64,000 bases of DNA, taken from Capra hircus (Eukaryota > Chordata > Mammalia > Artiodactyla > Bovidae). The stretch is from assembly GCF_001704415.2 (NCBI RefSeq), contig NC_030816.1:81222713-81286712 (forward strand), read 5' to 3'. The position numbers and the translations under genes are program-made. The notes beneath the pieces are model-generated. The model had not been told where the DNA came from and searched no databases. It was given only the letters and a program-made list of their open reading frames with translations. Position 1 is the first letter of the stretch. Each line of letters opens with the position of its first letter. Positions 46,191 to 55,715 of this stretch are shown piece by piece.

Positions 46191-46680
46191 CTTTAACCAG
46201 GAAAAGCCGGTCATCGGCAGACACCGAGGCCTCCGGCCGAGAGGACGGTCCAGCAGTCCCCGTGTCCCCCGCCTCCATGTTTCTGAGCCTTCGCTACTGC
46301 GTCCGGAGCCAACTGGACCCGGGTGGAAACGAGAGCGAGATTGAAGAGAAAGGTTCCGCTGCCACCTCCCTCTGTGCAACCCGAATACCGGTCCGGAGAA
46401 CGACCTCTGCATGCAAACCTTCTCTGCTGCCCTCGGGGCCCGGGCGGAGAAGATGCTGTGGCTTGCACCCTGGGGGACAGTGTCTTCCACGACTGTCTAA
46501 CCCGGGAGGATCATTTGCCCGCTCCAAGGTGATGATCGCTGTGCTTCAATACCATACCTACTTGAAACACTGCTCGGCTCTGACTCTAGGAGGCAGTGAG
46601 GGGTCGTAGATTGCGCCAGGAACTTAGTCTCAGCCTGGTTAGAGACCCCGCAGCTCGGTTTCCCGATCGGCTTCACACGG
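46080..46680. promoter_or_regulatory. TMEM242: CpG island and promoter region of TMEM242
   Basis: CpG density rises sharply around exon 1 and its upstream flank, in contrast to both sides. No TATA element is evident. The island covers exon 1, the start of intron 1 and about 400 bp upstream. It is a typical broad housekeeping promoter by composition. The transcription start is not resolved. Confidence 0.7.
46191..46278 (-). CDS. TMEM242: TMEM242 coding exon 1 (start codon, residues 1-29)
   Basis: The exon begins with ATG in good context (AAACATGG). An in-frame TAG lies 18 nt upstream, so this is the natural start. It encodes MEAGDTGTAGPSSRPEASVS then ADDRLFLVK, plus the first base of a glycine codon. 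The donor is GTGTGG at 46185-46190. The N-terminus is polar and low in complexity, and the ADDRLFLVKG end is the conserved entry to the first membrane helix. The acidic N-terminus is not a classical mitochondrial presequence, which fits a protein inserted through internal signals. Confidence 0.95.
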
Positions 46681-46759
46681 TGTCCAGGGAGTTGGCTTAG
46701 TCTTTCCTCCGTACTTTGCTGGGAAATTTCGTAACCTTAAAGCTGTCACTTTAGATGTA
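46681..46759. other. Upstream flank of TMEM242
   Basis: Short transition from the CpG island to repeat-derived DNA. Confidence 0.35.
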
Positions 46760-46850
46760 AGTGACAGGGTGAATATATACTTTCATTTCTTTGGGGAAAA
46801 TACCTAGAGGTGGAATTGCTGAGTCAAAGAATAGACATATACTTAGTTTT
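46760..46850 (-). mobile_element. Possible antisense L1 3' fragment
   Basis: TTCTTTGGGGAAAATACCTA and GGTGGAATTGCTGAGTCAAA resemble antisense L1 3' region sequence, cut off by the adjoining BovB. Confidence 0.55.
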
Positions 46851-47078
46851 ATAAGAACTGACTCATTTGAAAAGACCTTGATGCTGGGAAAGATTGAGGG
46901 CAGGAGGAGAAGGGGACGACAGAGGATGACATGGTTGGATGGCATCACTGGCTCAATGGACATGAGTTTGAATAAACTCCGGGAGTTGGTGATGGACAGG
47001 GAGGCCTGGCGCGCTGCAGTCCATGGGGTCACAAAGAGTCGGACACAGCTGAGTGACTGAAATGAACTGACCTGACAA
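46851..47078 (+). mobile_element. BovB 3' end fragment
   Basis: CTTGATGCTGGGAAAGATTG, GTTGGTGATGGACAGGGAGG and GTCACAAAGAGTCGGACACA are BovB 3' sequence. Confidence 0.9.
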
Positions 47079-47459
47079 GTTTTATGCTTGTAAGACTGCC
47101 AGCCAGCCCGGTGGTGATGCGCTTCCTACCCTCAAGGTTTGGTTGATCAGCCATCCGAGGGGATTGGATGCTAACTGAAGTGAATGGCATAACCCCAGCT
47201 GGGAGAGCAAAGGACCACCCTAAGGAGTTGCTAACTCGGAACTTCAAGGCAGCCCTAGAACGCTCACCATCTGTGGGCAGCAGACAGACCCGATCTTCAG
47301 ATTCGGTGGCTGGTTTGCAGACACTGGTGGGTTCATTATATGGCCACCGAGAGGAGGAAGCTGGTAACCATAGAAAATCTTTTCAACCTCTCAAACACAG
47401 ACACCTGACGTCATCCTTGGAAAAATAAGGCAATCTGTCATTCCTGTTAGTTCTGAGCA
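47079..47459. other. Intergenic DNA, nothing recognised
   Basis: The 86-codon frame 47168-47428 (plus) has no recognisable similarity and is not annotated. Confidence 0.4.
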
Positions 47460-47575
47460 ACAACTAAAGCCATGAACTTCTTGAGGATGGGAATGGAGAT
47501 ATCTGTTCATTTTTACATGCCCCGGCTCTTAGGGTATTACCTGGTTATGTAAAATAAATTTTGGGTGAATGAGTA
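47460..47575 (+). mobile_element. L2 3' end remnant
   Basis: GAACTTCTTGAGGATGGGAA, GTTCATTTTTACATGCCCC and GGGTGAATGAGTAAG follow L2 3' order. Confidence 0.6.
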
Positions 47576-47639
47576 AGGGAATGCATCAGTTAAAATGCAA
47601 CTAATAGCCCAAACATTAGGTCCTCAATCGCTTCTAAGC

Positions 47640-47805
47640 TCTGAGAACTTGATTGAGGCTCAGGTACCTCAGTTTCCCCACCTGCAAAATATAGAAACCG
47701 ATAGTACCCACCTCACAGTATTGCTATAAGAATTAAATGAAGCAAGGTAGGTAAAGGAGTTAGCATAGTGCCTGACCCAGACACTCAGCATATCTTAGGT
47801 CTAGT
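47640..47805 (+). mobile_element. MIR SINE
   Basis: CTCAGTTTCCCCACCTGCAA, GCTATAAGAATTAAATGAAG and TAGCATAGTGCCTGACCCAG are MIR 3' half text. Confidence 0.8.
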
Positions 47806-48637
47806 TATTATCCCCCTCAATTCCAGTAGCTGTTTGCAGCATTGATGCCCAGGTCCTATCACTGAAGATGGTGGCTCTCAAGGTCCAAGCAGGACAGATT
47901 ACAAGCTCAACAGGGCTTCTGACAATGAGCCAGGTTGAGCGCTACTGCTCTGTTCAAGTTTCTGACTGGGAGAAGTCTCAAAGAATTTAAACTGGATTCT
48001 TTGGAAGCACAGCGTCAGAATCGGAAAGAGCTCTTTAAGTTGGCAAATGCTAAGCTAATTTGTTTAAAGTCGAAAACTCTGGGATTGGGGACTGGCAATT
48101 GGCTGTCAACAAACCCACACAGAAGAAGGGCTTCCCCTTATACACAGTGACCATAGCAGCTATTAATAACATTTATTTAGTGTTTTCTGTGCCTCTGACA
48201 TTGCCCTGAGTGCCTCAAATGAATTATCTCATCTGATCTTCTCCATTGTGGACCCCCCCCAAAAAAATATTGCCTGCTGTTTCAATAAGCAAAGAATATT
48301 GCCCTCCATCCAGCTATCAGCCACTGAAGCTGCCCCAACGGGGCACCCTGAGGTGAAATTTGAATGAAGAAAAACAGGATACTAGCCCGAGATAGTTAAG
48401 GTGCATAACAAAGGAATGATTTCAATGAGCCAGTCTCTTGTGTCTTCTCATACAAAGGAAAACACTAAAATCAACTTGAGATGTCTTGCTTTTTTGTGAT
48501 TAGCAGTAATCTTTTGATGTTCCACTACTTGTTTGTTTTTCAGCAAAAGCTCCTCAATATCCTGGCTCCTCCCTTCTTTTCTAACAGTTCCTCACAGCTA
48601 TCTAAAAGGCTGACTTCCAGGCTATTTAGTCCTCAGT
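47806..48637. other. Intergenic DNA
   Basis: A weak MIR-like stretch lies at about 48145-48245 (ATTATCTCATCTGATCTTCT). A homopolymer CCCCCCCC-AAAAAAA junction lies near 48253-48267. Nothing else recognised. Confidence 0.4.
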
Positions 48638-48649
48638 AAGGTCCTTAAG

Positions 48650-48922
48650 CGGAGAAGGCAATGGCACCCCACTCCAGTACTCTTGCCTGAAAAAATCCCA
48701 TGGATGGAGGAGCCTGGTAGGTTGTGGTCCATGGGGTCGAAAAGAGTCGGACAGGACTGAGCGACTTCATTTTCACTTTTCACTTTCATGCATTGGAGAA
48801 GGAAATGGCAACCCACTCCTGTGTTCTTGCCTGGAGAATCCCAGGGATGGGGAGCCTGGTGGGCTGCAGTCTATGGGATCGCACAGAGTTGGACACGACT
48901 GAAGTGACTTAGCAGCAGCAGC
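48650..48922 (+). mobile_element. Dimeric Bov-A2 SINE with 12-bp target-site duplication
   Basis: Two related Bov-A monomers in tandem are joined by TTTTCACTTTTCACTTTCAT. The element ends in an AGCAGCAGCAGC microsatellite. AAGGTCCTTAAG flanks it at 48638-48649 and 48923-48934. Confidence 0.95.
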
Positions 48923-49141
48923 AAGGTCCTTAAGACTTAATTCAACTTTTCGGTTATGTGTTTTCAGTCAACATCATAAACTTTGAAAAACTAACTTGCT
49001 CAATGCATACAGCTGTTAAGCGGCAGAGCCAGGATTTTAAAGCAGCCGCATCAAGTCTTTATCCACTGCCGAGGGGCCCTCAAGCTTGAGGCTGATAACT
49101 GGAAGCATGTGGAAGGGCTTGATGACAACTAATTGCCATGC
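48923..49141. repeat. Local duplication, copy 1
   Basis: This unassigned sequence is clearly related to 52511-52731. Shared landmarks are GAGCCAGGATTTTAAAGCAG, CTCAAGCTTGAGGCTGATAA and ATTCAACTTTT. In both copies it runs directly into an antisense Bov-tA SINE at the same point. Confidence 0.85.
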
Positions 49142-49290
49142 TGGGCTGTACTCAGTCGCTCAGTTGCATTGGAGTCTTTGCGACCCCATGGAATGTAGCC
49201 CCCCAGGTTCCTCTGTCCATGGAATTTTCCAGGCAAGAATACTGGAATAGGTTGTCATTTCCTACATTAGGGGATCTTCCTAAAATCCAT
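49142..49290 (-). mobile_element. Bov-tA SINE, antisense, truncated
   Basis: From GGGCTGTACTCAGTCGCTCA to about AGGGGATCTTCC. The tRNA-like part is missing. It lies at the end of the local duplication. Confidence 0.85.
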
Positions 49291-50727
49291 AGATTAGGAT
49301 GCAGGACTGCTTTAACACTTGAAATTCTCTTCTCGCAAGACTATTTAGAGAGGAAAAGTCCTGGTTCCTCAACTCTCCCCATTCCCCCCACCAAAAGCAC
49401 AGAAATTGTTTTTTTATTTTAAGGATTATATTACTATTTACTGTAAGAAACAGAAGAGAGGTAAAACATCTTTAAAAGTTACAGCGGCCAGGGCTCTGGA
49501 GCCTGTGTCTATTTTGAGATGGCAACCTCAGACCCTGTGGGCAGCTGTCTGTCCTTATTTCTGAGGACGCGGTTCACAAACTCCTCCCTTCTTTCTAATT
49601 CCTAAAAGTAAAGTGCCGGGGTCCAGCCCCGGTGGATCCAGGGTGATTCTTCCTTCATAAAAGCTCGTTTTCCTGGTAAAGAGAAGGTGGAGGAGCAATT
49701 CAAGCAAACCGACAGATACTCTGCCTTAGAGAGCAATTTGCATTTTGACGATTCTTGTCAGACACATGCTTTGGAGAGGAAGGACTGAGACCTACTTGGA
49801 CAAGGCGAGCTTTCGAGGAAATTACAACCCCATTCCTCACTGGCCCCAGCTTCCTGTGCCTTGTTCTCTCCCAGGCCTGGCAAACGTGCCTGATAAAAGA
49901 ATGGAAAGTTCCTGGCCTGGAGATTAGGCATCCCAGGCACCCCAAGTTAGAAGGCTTAAAGACAGCGTTACCCAAGGTCTCATATTTCTACTGTGCCCAC
50001 AACTGGCTATTTCAAGTGCAATCTGAATAATTGGTCTGTTCTAGGATCCCTGAAATCTCATCTAGACTGGTTTCTATGGAAATGCAGGATACAAGCTCCA
50101 AACAGGAGACTTGCAAACATCTGGAGCATAATGTGTTTGTAAGACAGGGACACTAGTTCTAAAAGAGCCAGACAGAGCATTTCCAAGTGGAAACCAGTGA
50201 TCAGAAAGTTCCTAAATGATGCACCATGCAATTCAAGCGGGGCTGCCTTTTCAACGGAAGTATGAGTCCCTTTCAGCAAAATGTAATAGAACGGTCTGGC
50301 AAGCAAAAGAGGCTGCTGGGAAAGCAAGTTCTTCCAAGACAGGCTCTGTTGCTATTTTGGTGTTAGTTTTTAGTCAGCTCAGTGTCCATACCAGTGATGC
50401 CTCTCACCACATTCTTATTTCAAACCTTTTGGCCCCTGTAGGTTCTATTTCAAAATTTGACAGCTAGGAACCTGTTAGCATTGCAGTTCCCAGAATTTGG
50501 GTAGCCCTAGCTCTAGCTAGTTCCAAACACTGTTGGGCTTTCCCCTCCAACTATTTAAAAGAAATATTTCTTGAGAACTTTAGTTTCGCCCTATTTAAAG
50601 TATGAGTTTGAATTCTTTTAAAAATCTGATAAGGATCACATATTGGCCATGCTTCTCGCTGCTTCTTGATTTAAGGTAGCTGTCAAAAATGTAGTACAGG
50701 GATCTTCAAAAATTGCCTAAGTAAGTG
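49291..50727. other. Intergenic DNA, nothing recognised
   Basis: Several 60-94 codon frames overlap on both strands near 49700-50030 without recognisable similarity. No repeat family assigned. Confidence 0.4.
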
Positions 50728-50945
50728 TCTGCATTCCCAGATGGTGCAGTGGTAAAGAACCTGCCTGCCAACACAGAAGACACAAGAGACGCAGGTTTAA
50801 TCCCTGCATGGGGAAGATCCCCTGAAGTAGGAGATGGCCATCTACTCCAGTATTCTTGCCTAGAAAATTTCACGGACAGAGCAGTCTGGTAGACTACAGT
50901 CTATGGGGTCACAAAGAGTCAGGCACAACTGAGTGACTACACAGT
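50728..50945 (+). mobile_element. Bov-tA SINE, diverged
   Basis: Head GCATTCCCAGATGGTGCAGT, then GGGGAAGATCCCCTGAAGTA, then GTCACAAAGAGTCAGGCACA. It is more diverged than most copies here. Confidence 0.87.
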
Positions 50946-51069
50946 GCACAGAAGAAAAGATCCATTGGATCTTACACAAATCTATTAATGGAGCTTACCT
51001 TGAGGAAAGGGGGGGTGGAAACTTTTTAATTGTATGTCTTCCACTTTCTACCTTAATAAGTAAAATGAC
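50946..51069. other. Intergenic spacer
   Basis: Nothing recognised. Confidence 0.3.
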
Positions 51070-51278
51070 TAAAGTGAAAGTGAAAGTCGTTCAGTCATGT
51101 TCAATTCTTTGCAACCCCAAGCACTATAGCCTGCCAGGCTATCCATGGAATTCTCTAGGCAAGAATACTGGAGTGGGTAGCCGTTCTCTTCTCCAGGGGA
51201 TCTTCCCAACCCAGGGATTGAACCCCATCCCTTCCAGGCGGATTCTTTACCATCTGAGCCACCAGGGAAGCCCCAGGG
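51070..51278 (-). mobile_element. Bov-tA SINE, antisense
   Basis: Runs from AAAGTGAAAGTGAAAGTCGT to GAGCCACCAGGGAAGCCCC with moderate divergence. Confidence 0.92.
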
Positions 51279-52411
51279 AATCAACATTTTTACATATTTC
51301 TATAATGTTAAACCATTTTCAACAAGGGACTTGTTACTTTTATGGAAAGGGGGAAAAAAAGGAAAGAAAACAGTAAAAATGTTTTAAAACAGATCACCTG
51401 TTTAAAAGATGAATTTTCTGTTTAAGTAGAAATGTTCTGTAGGTTTCCAGAGTAACTCACCAGACTCTGCAGTGGGCTATCAAGTGACAACTCTCTTGAA
51501 AATCATGGAAGCAAGAGTGAGAAGCATGTGTCAGAAGGCGACTCTAGGCTAGCTGGGAACCCTGCCTAGAATCTGCATCCTACAGTGAACTACCAGAGCC
51601 TCTTAAACTCTTCCCAGTACCTGCTCTGGATTCCCAAAGTTACAGCTGTTTGGAAGGGCACGGCAATCAATATCATGTGATATAAATGATAAGTATGGTA
51701 ATAATTCCTCTTCAGTGAGCTGAAACCAGACTTCCAAAGTCTGAGTCTCATTACTCACTTTGGGCATCTCATTCCTTTGTCTCTTAGAATTGTAGTCTAT
51801 AACCACAGTTCGTAACTGTTAAGTAACATGTCTGTCTTCATCACAGTAAATGAAAGTTGCCATTATAGGTTCTTTCCTTTCATTGTTTCTTTATTACAGA
51901 GAGTATCCTTTCTATCTTTTTTCTCTGCTATCAGTTGAGTTGTTATTGTTAATGATGGACCAGAAATCTTTTTGAAAGCTCTTATATTTCAGCCTCCACT
52001 AGATATTTTCCTATGAAAGAGTCATGCATATAATTTCAACTGTGTTCCTCGACTTCCTTGTGAGGATCAAATATGATCACATTTGTTCAAGCATTTTGTA
52101 AATTGTCAAGTAGTCTGGCAACATGAAGCAGGATTATTTTTAGTCCCGTGTGTGTATCCCAGTCATAGAAAACCCTCTAACATTGCCAAAAGTAAAATAG
52201 CTTTCCATTTATGCCAACATTATTCACTGCTTCACAACCCATTTTGAACTAGAATAAGAAAAACGCTCGAATTTGCTTTTTGTCTAACATCATTTCCATA
52301 GACAAAGATAAATGTAAACAGCAAGTAATGTCATTAGCAAAAAATAAATAAAGTGAGAAATGTGCAGTAGAATGTATTCCAGTATCAAACGCAAAGTTCA
52401 GCAACGCCAAA
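51279..52411. other. Intergenic DNA, nothing recognised
   Basis: AT-rich, no supported feature. Confidence 0.4.
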
Positions 52412-52440
52412 CAGCAATTACTTTTGCACCAACCTAATAT
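52412..52440. mobile_element. Mariner-type terminal inverted repeat, single end
   Basis: CAGCAATTACTTTTGCACCA followed by ACCTAATA is the reverse of the mariner terminus TTAGGTTGGTGCAAAAGTAA. The partner end is not visible. Confidence 0.65.
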
Positions 52441-52510
52441 TTCACATGTGGTCCCATGTTTCCTTCATGTTTACTAAGATCCATGATATCAACCAGTAGG
52501 GTCATTGTAA

Positions 52511-52731
52511 GGTCCTCAAATAAGACAGAATTCAACTTTTAGGTTAGGCGTTTTTTTCAATTGACACCATAAACACTGAGAAACTAAGTTTCTCAATGCA
52601 CACCTGTGAAGTGACAGAGCCAGGATTTTAAAGCAGCTTCATCAAGTCCTTATCCAGTGTGGAGGGATCCTCAAGCTTGAGGCTGATAACTCGAATCACC
52701 TGAAAGGGCTTGTTGACAGCCAGTTGCTGTG
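52511..52731. repeat. Local duplication, copy 2
   Basis: This is the partner of 48923-49141, diverged by substitutions and small gaps. It has GAGCCAGGATTTTAAAGCAG and CTCAAGCTTGAGGCTGATAA identical to copy 1, and the same junction to a Bov-tA SINE. The left edges also share a GTAAGGTCCT word (near 48637 and 52507). Confidence 0.85.
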
Positions 52732-52941
52732 CTGTGCTCAGTCACTCAGTGGTGTCTGACTCTTTGCAACCCCATGGACTATAGCCCACCAGGCTCCTCT
52801 GTCCATGGAATTTTCCAGGCAAGAATACTGGAGTGGGTTTCCATTTCCTCCTCCGGGGGAACTTTGTGACCCAAGGATCCGACCTGCGTTTCCTGCATTG
52901 ATAGATGGATTCTTTACCACTGAGCCGCCTGGGAAGCCCCA
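52732..52941 (-). mobile_element. Bov-tA SINE, antisense
   Basis: From GTGCTGTGCTCAGTCACTCA to GAGCCGCCTGGGAAGCCCC. It is attached to the duplication and longer than its counterpart at 49142. Confidence 0.92.
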
Positions 52942-53499
52942 CTAGTATCATTCGTGCTTATTATGTGTATTGTGTTTATTTTTATTAACTATCCCTCTTA
53001 TTCTGATATATTAAAGGTAATAAACTACAAAATGACTGAAAAACAAGTTCTCACATGTATGATAAAAGAGTGACTATATGAACTAGAACAAGAAAACTTT
53101 CTTGACTAAGTGACATGTTTAGACTGAATTTAGTTTTCACTCATTCAGCAAGTATTAACTGAGCACCTATTATGGTCTTGGCCCTGGCTTTACTGTGATG
53201 GAGTCAAAAGGCACAGCCCTTGGTTCATTGGAGCTTATAGTTCCATGGCCCCTGCTTTTCTAAGTAAGTGAGAATTTCGTCAAAGCACTTTTTTGCTTCA
53301 ACCTTTGTGATTGATATTCTTTCTAGCCGTATTTTTTTCTATGTTATGCCTCAAAAAGTAAAATATGGACTGAACGGAAATTTTTATTTCTTGCTTTTGA
53401 AACCCACACTGCTAGAAATCACCCCTCTAAATAGTAACTATCATTGCACATGTGGTTATAGAGAGCCTAGAAGATTGGTCACCATCTGTCCTGGACTGT
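52942..53499. other. Intergenic DNA, nothing recognised
   Basis: A MIR-like line (TCAGCAAGTATTAACTGAGC, CACCTATTATGGTC) occurs at about 53145-53180. The rest is unassigned. Confidence 0.4.
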
Positions 53500-53712
53500 G
53501 CGAGCGTGCATCCTAAGTCGCTTCAGTGGTGTCCAGCTCTTTGTGACCCTATGAATTGTAGCCCGCGAGGCTCCTCCGTCCATGGGATTCTCCAGGCAAG
53601 AATACTGGATTAAATACTGGTTGCCATGCCCTTCTCCAGGGTATCCTCCCAACTCAGGGATTGAACCTGTTTCTCTTATGTCTTCTGCATTGGCAGGCAG
53701 CTTTTACTACTA
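53500..53712 (-). mobile_element. Bov-tA SINE, antisense
   Basis: From CTAAGTCGCTTCAGTGGTGT to CTTCTGCATTGGCAGGCAGC, with an internal AAATACTGG duplication near 53610. Confidence 0.88.
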
Positions 53713-54584
53713 AGCCTGTGCTGGGATCTTGGAATTCAGAGCAGGGCTTGTGGAGAATGGGCTGCCTCCTAGAAATATGCTCAGCAACTAAGACCCCAAC
53801 AAATGATTCAGAAGCAAGCAGGCTTGTTCTGGGGGACAAAGAACATGGCTAAGGGGTCATGGGAAGAGAGGTCTTCACTCTCCAGGAATGAGGCGGTCTA
53901 GTTGCGAGATGAAGTAGGAGGAATTCTAAGTCATTAGTATGGCATCATGAGATGCAGGGCAGGGGAGAGAGTCAGAAATTCAGACAAGAAGGTTGGCATC
54001 ACCAAGACATCTGCTCATGGAGAAGTCCTGACCTTGGGCAGAACGAAAGACCTGGAGATGGTGACTGATCATTGCAAGGCACAGACCCAGTTAAAAGAGC
54101 AAGGGCATTTTTAAAAAGAGCCCGTGGTCAGGAGGCCCGTTGTCAGATCCTGAGCCCTGAGCATTAGCAGGACTCTGTAAGTCACAAGATGAGTTGAGAG
54201 GCCCATAGCATGTAGACAGAACCTGATCAGGTCAGGGTGAAGGCCTGGGTGGTCAGGTCAGGTCAGGTCAGGCGTGGAAGGCTGGAGGAGAGGAAGGGAA
54301 ACAGATAAGACCTCTGCTTTATTTGTTCAACTTGTTCATTTTCAGGAGGGCCTCCATCCAGGGGTCAGGTGGGACTGCAGTTCAGTCTGCAGTTCACTCA
54401 CCAAGACTGGTGCCCTCAGGCAGGGCTACAGTTGCCCCCAGGAAGGGGCGCTTTCTCTGGTTCATGAAACAGTATCACAGGAGTCAGGACTGGCTTTGGA
54501 AACATATTTGAAAACTTGATTTTCAGAAGCTAGGAACCAATTTAAAATATACCTCCTGATTGGGGTATATCCCTTACCTGAAGT
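53713..54584. other. Intergenic DNA with a TCAGG pentamer run
   Basis: A short GGTCAGGTCAGGTCAGG run lies at 54250-54272. Overlapping frames near 54274-54519 have no recognisable similarity. Confidence 0.45.
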
Positions 54585-54815
54585 GTGTGTGTGCAAGCTA
54601 AGTCATTTCAGTCGTGTCTGACTCTTTGCAACCCCATGGACTGTAGCCCTCCAGGCTTCTCTGTCCATGGGATTTCCCAAACAAGAATACTGGAGTGGGT
54701 TGCCATTTCTTTCTCCAGCTGATCTTCCTGACCCAGGGATTGAATGCTTGTCTCTTACGCCTCCTGCATTGGCAGGTGTGTTCTTTACCACTAGTGCCAC
54801 TTGGGAAGCTCTACC
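54585..54815 (-). mobile_element. Bov-tA SINE, antisense
   Basis: Preceded by GTGTGTGTGTGC, then CTAAGTCATTTCAGTCGTGT and CTCCTGCATTGGCAGGTGTG, ending near GCCACTTGGGAAGCTC. Confidence 0.9.
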
Positions 54816-54825
54816 TCAAGTATCA

Positions 54826-55285
54826 GTTCAGTTGCTCAGTCGTGTCCGACTCTTTTGACCCCATGGACTGCAGTACACCAGGCCTCCCTGTCCATCACCA
54901 GCTCCCAGAGCTTACTCAAACTCACATCCATCGAGTCGGTGATGCCATCCAACCATTTCATCCTCTGTCGTCCTCTTCTGCCTTCAATCTTTCCCAGCAT
55001 CAGGGTCTTTTCCAATGAGTCAGTTCTTTGCATCAGGGGACCAAAGTATTGGAGTTTCAGCTTTAGCATCAGCCCTTTCAATGAATATTCAGGACTGATT
55101 TCCTTTAGGATGGACTGGTTGGATCTCCTTGCAGTCCAAGGGACTCTCAAGAGTCTTCTCCAACACCACAGTTCAAAAGCATCAGTTATTCGGTGCTCAG
55201 CTTTCTTTATAGTCCAACTCTCACATCCATACATGACTACTGGAAAAACCAAAGCTTTGACTAGATGGACTTTTGTTGGCAAAGA
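54826..55285 (-). mobile_element. BovB LINE 3' segment, antisense
   Basis: Begins at TCAGTTCAGTTGCTCAGTCG. The minus frame 54836-55282 reads MPTKVHLVKALVFPVVMYGC and then ESWTIKKAEHR. It ends abruptly at GTTGGCAAAG, fused to a SINE piece. Confidence 0.92.
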
Positions 55286-55352
55286 AGAGAAGCCTGGTGG
55301 GCTACTCCAAGGGGTCCCAAAGAGTTGGACATGACTAAGTGACTAACACGCA
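55286..55352 (+). mobile_element. SINE 3' fragment fused to BovB
   Basis: AGAAGCCTGGTGGGCTACTC and CCCAAAGAGTTGGACATGAC are Bov-tA 3' text in the opposite orientation, directly abutting the BovB break. Confidence 0.75.
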
Positions 55353-55559
55353 TGCTAGAAATGGCAAATACCTTAAGTGTATTCAGGCAAAATTAAAAAA
55401 AAAATCTTAAGAAAGATTTCAAAGTATCCGGAACTAGATCACATAAATAATTGCATGACTCGAGAAGTGCTAAAATGCATATAGGTTCACAAAAATGTGT
55501 GAATTTATACATATTTTGGGAGGGGTGTTGTTCTTGTTTTTCAAAACTTTCCAGATAAC
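55353..55559. other. Intergenic spacer
   Basis: Nothing recognised. Confidence 0.3.
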
Positions 55560-55715
55560 TCTGATCAGCCTGGTTTGGAGACCATTCCTGGAGAATGAGG
55601 TGAAGATGCAGAGACCCAGGCCTTCCCTATGAAACGATTCTGGGCTTCTGAGTCTCTGTTAGTTCTCCAGGTGATTTTGACAAACACCAGACCTTGAAAA
55701 CCACTGTCTTAAGAG
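55560..55715. mobile_element. hAT-Charlie remnant (MER20-like)
   Basis: TCTCCAGGTGATTTTGACAA followed by CCTTGAAAACCACTG has the typical terminal sequence of MER20-type elements. The exact family is uncertain. Confidence 0.5.

Larger units (their letters stand above)
5415..46278 (-). other. TMEM242: TMEM242 gene (start codon to stop codon), four coding exons
   Basis: The exons 46191-46278, 45570-45670, 37329-37466 and 5415-5513 join in phase into a 141-residue protein, the length I recall for human TMEM242. Introns are 520 bp, about 8.1 kb and about 31.8 kb. All have GT donors and AG acceptors on the minus strand. The protein has two hydrophobic segments, about residues 31-53 and 80-105, separated by a basic loop with AKKKSPEWFNK. 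It ends in a polar tail (EWEEALRSK). The family is a mitochondrial inner-membrane protein that assists assembly of the ATP synthase c-ring together with TMEM70 and contacts complex I assembly factors. That function is established for the human protein and inferred here. Intron 3 hosts the LDHAL6B retrogene on the same strand. Confidence 0.96.

Noticed and set aside
46109..46609. 166-codon plus-strand frame over TMEM242 exon 1
   Set aside because: It runs antisense through a CpG island, overlaps the true TMEM242 exon and has no recognisable similarity. GC-rich DNA gives long chance frames.
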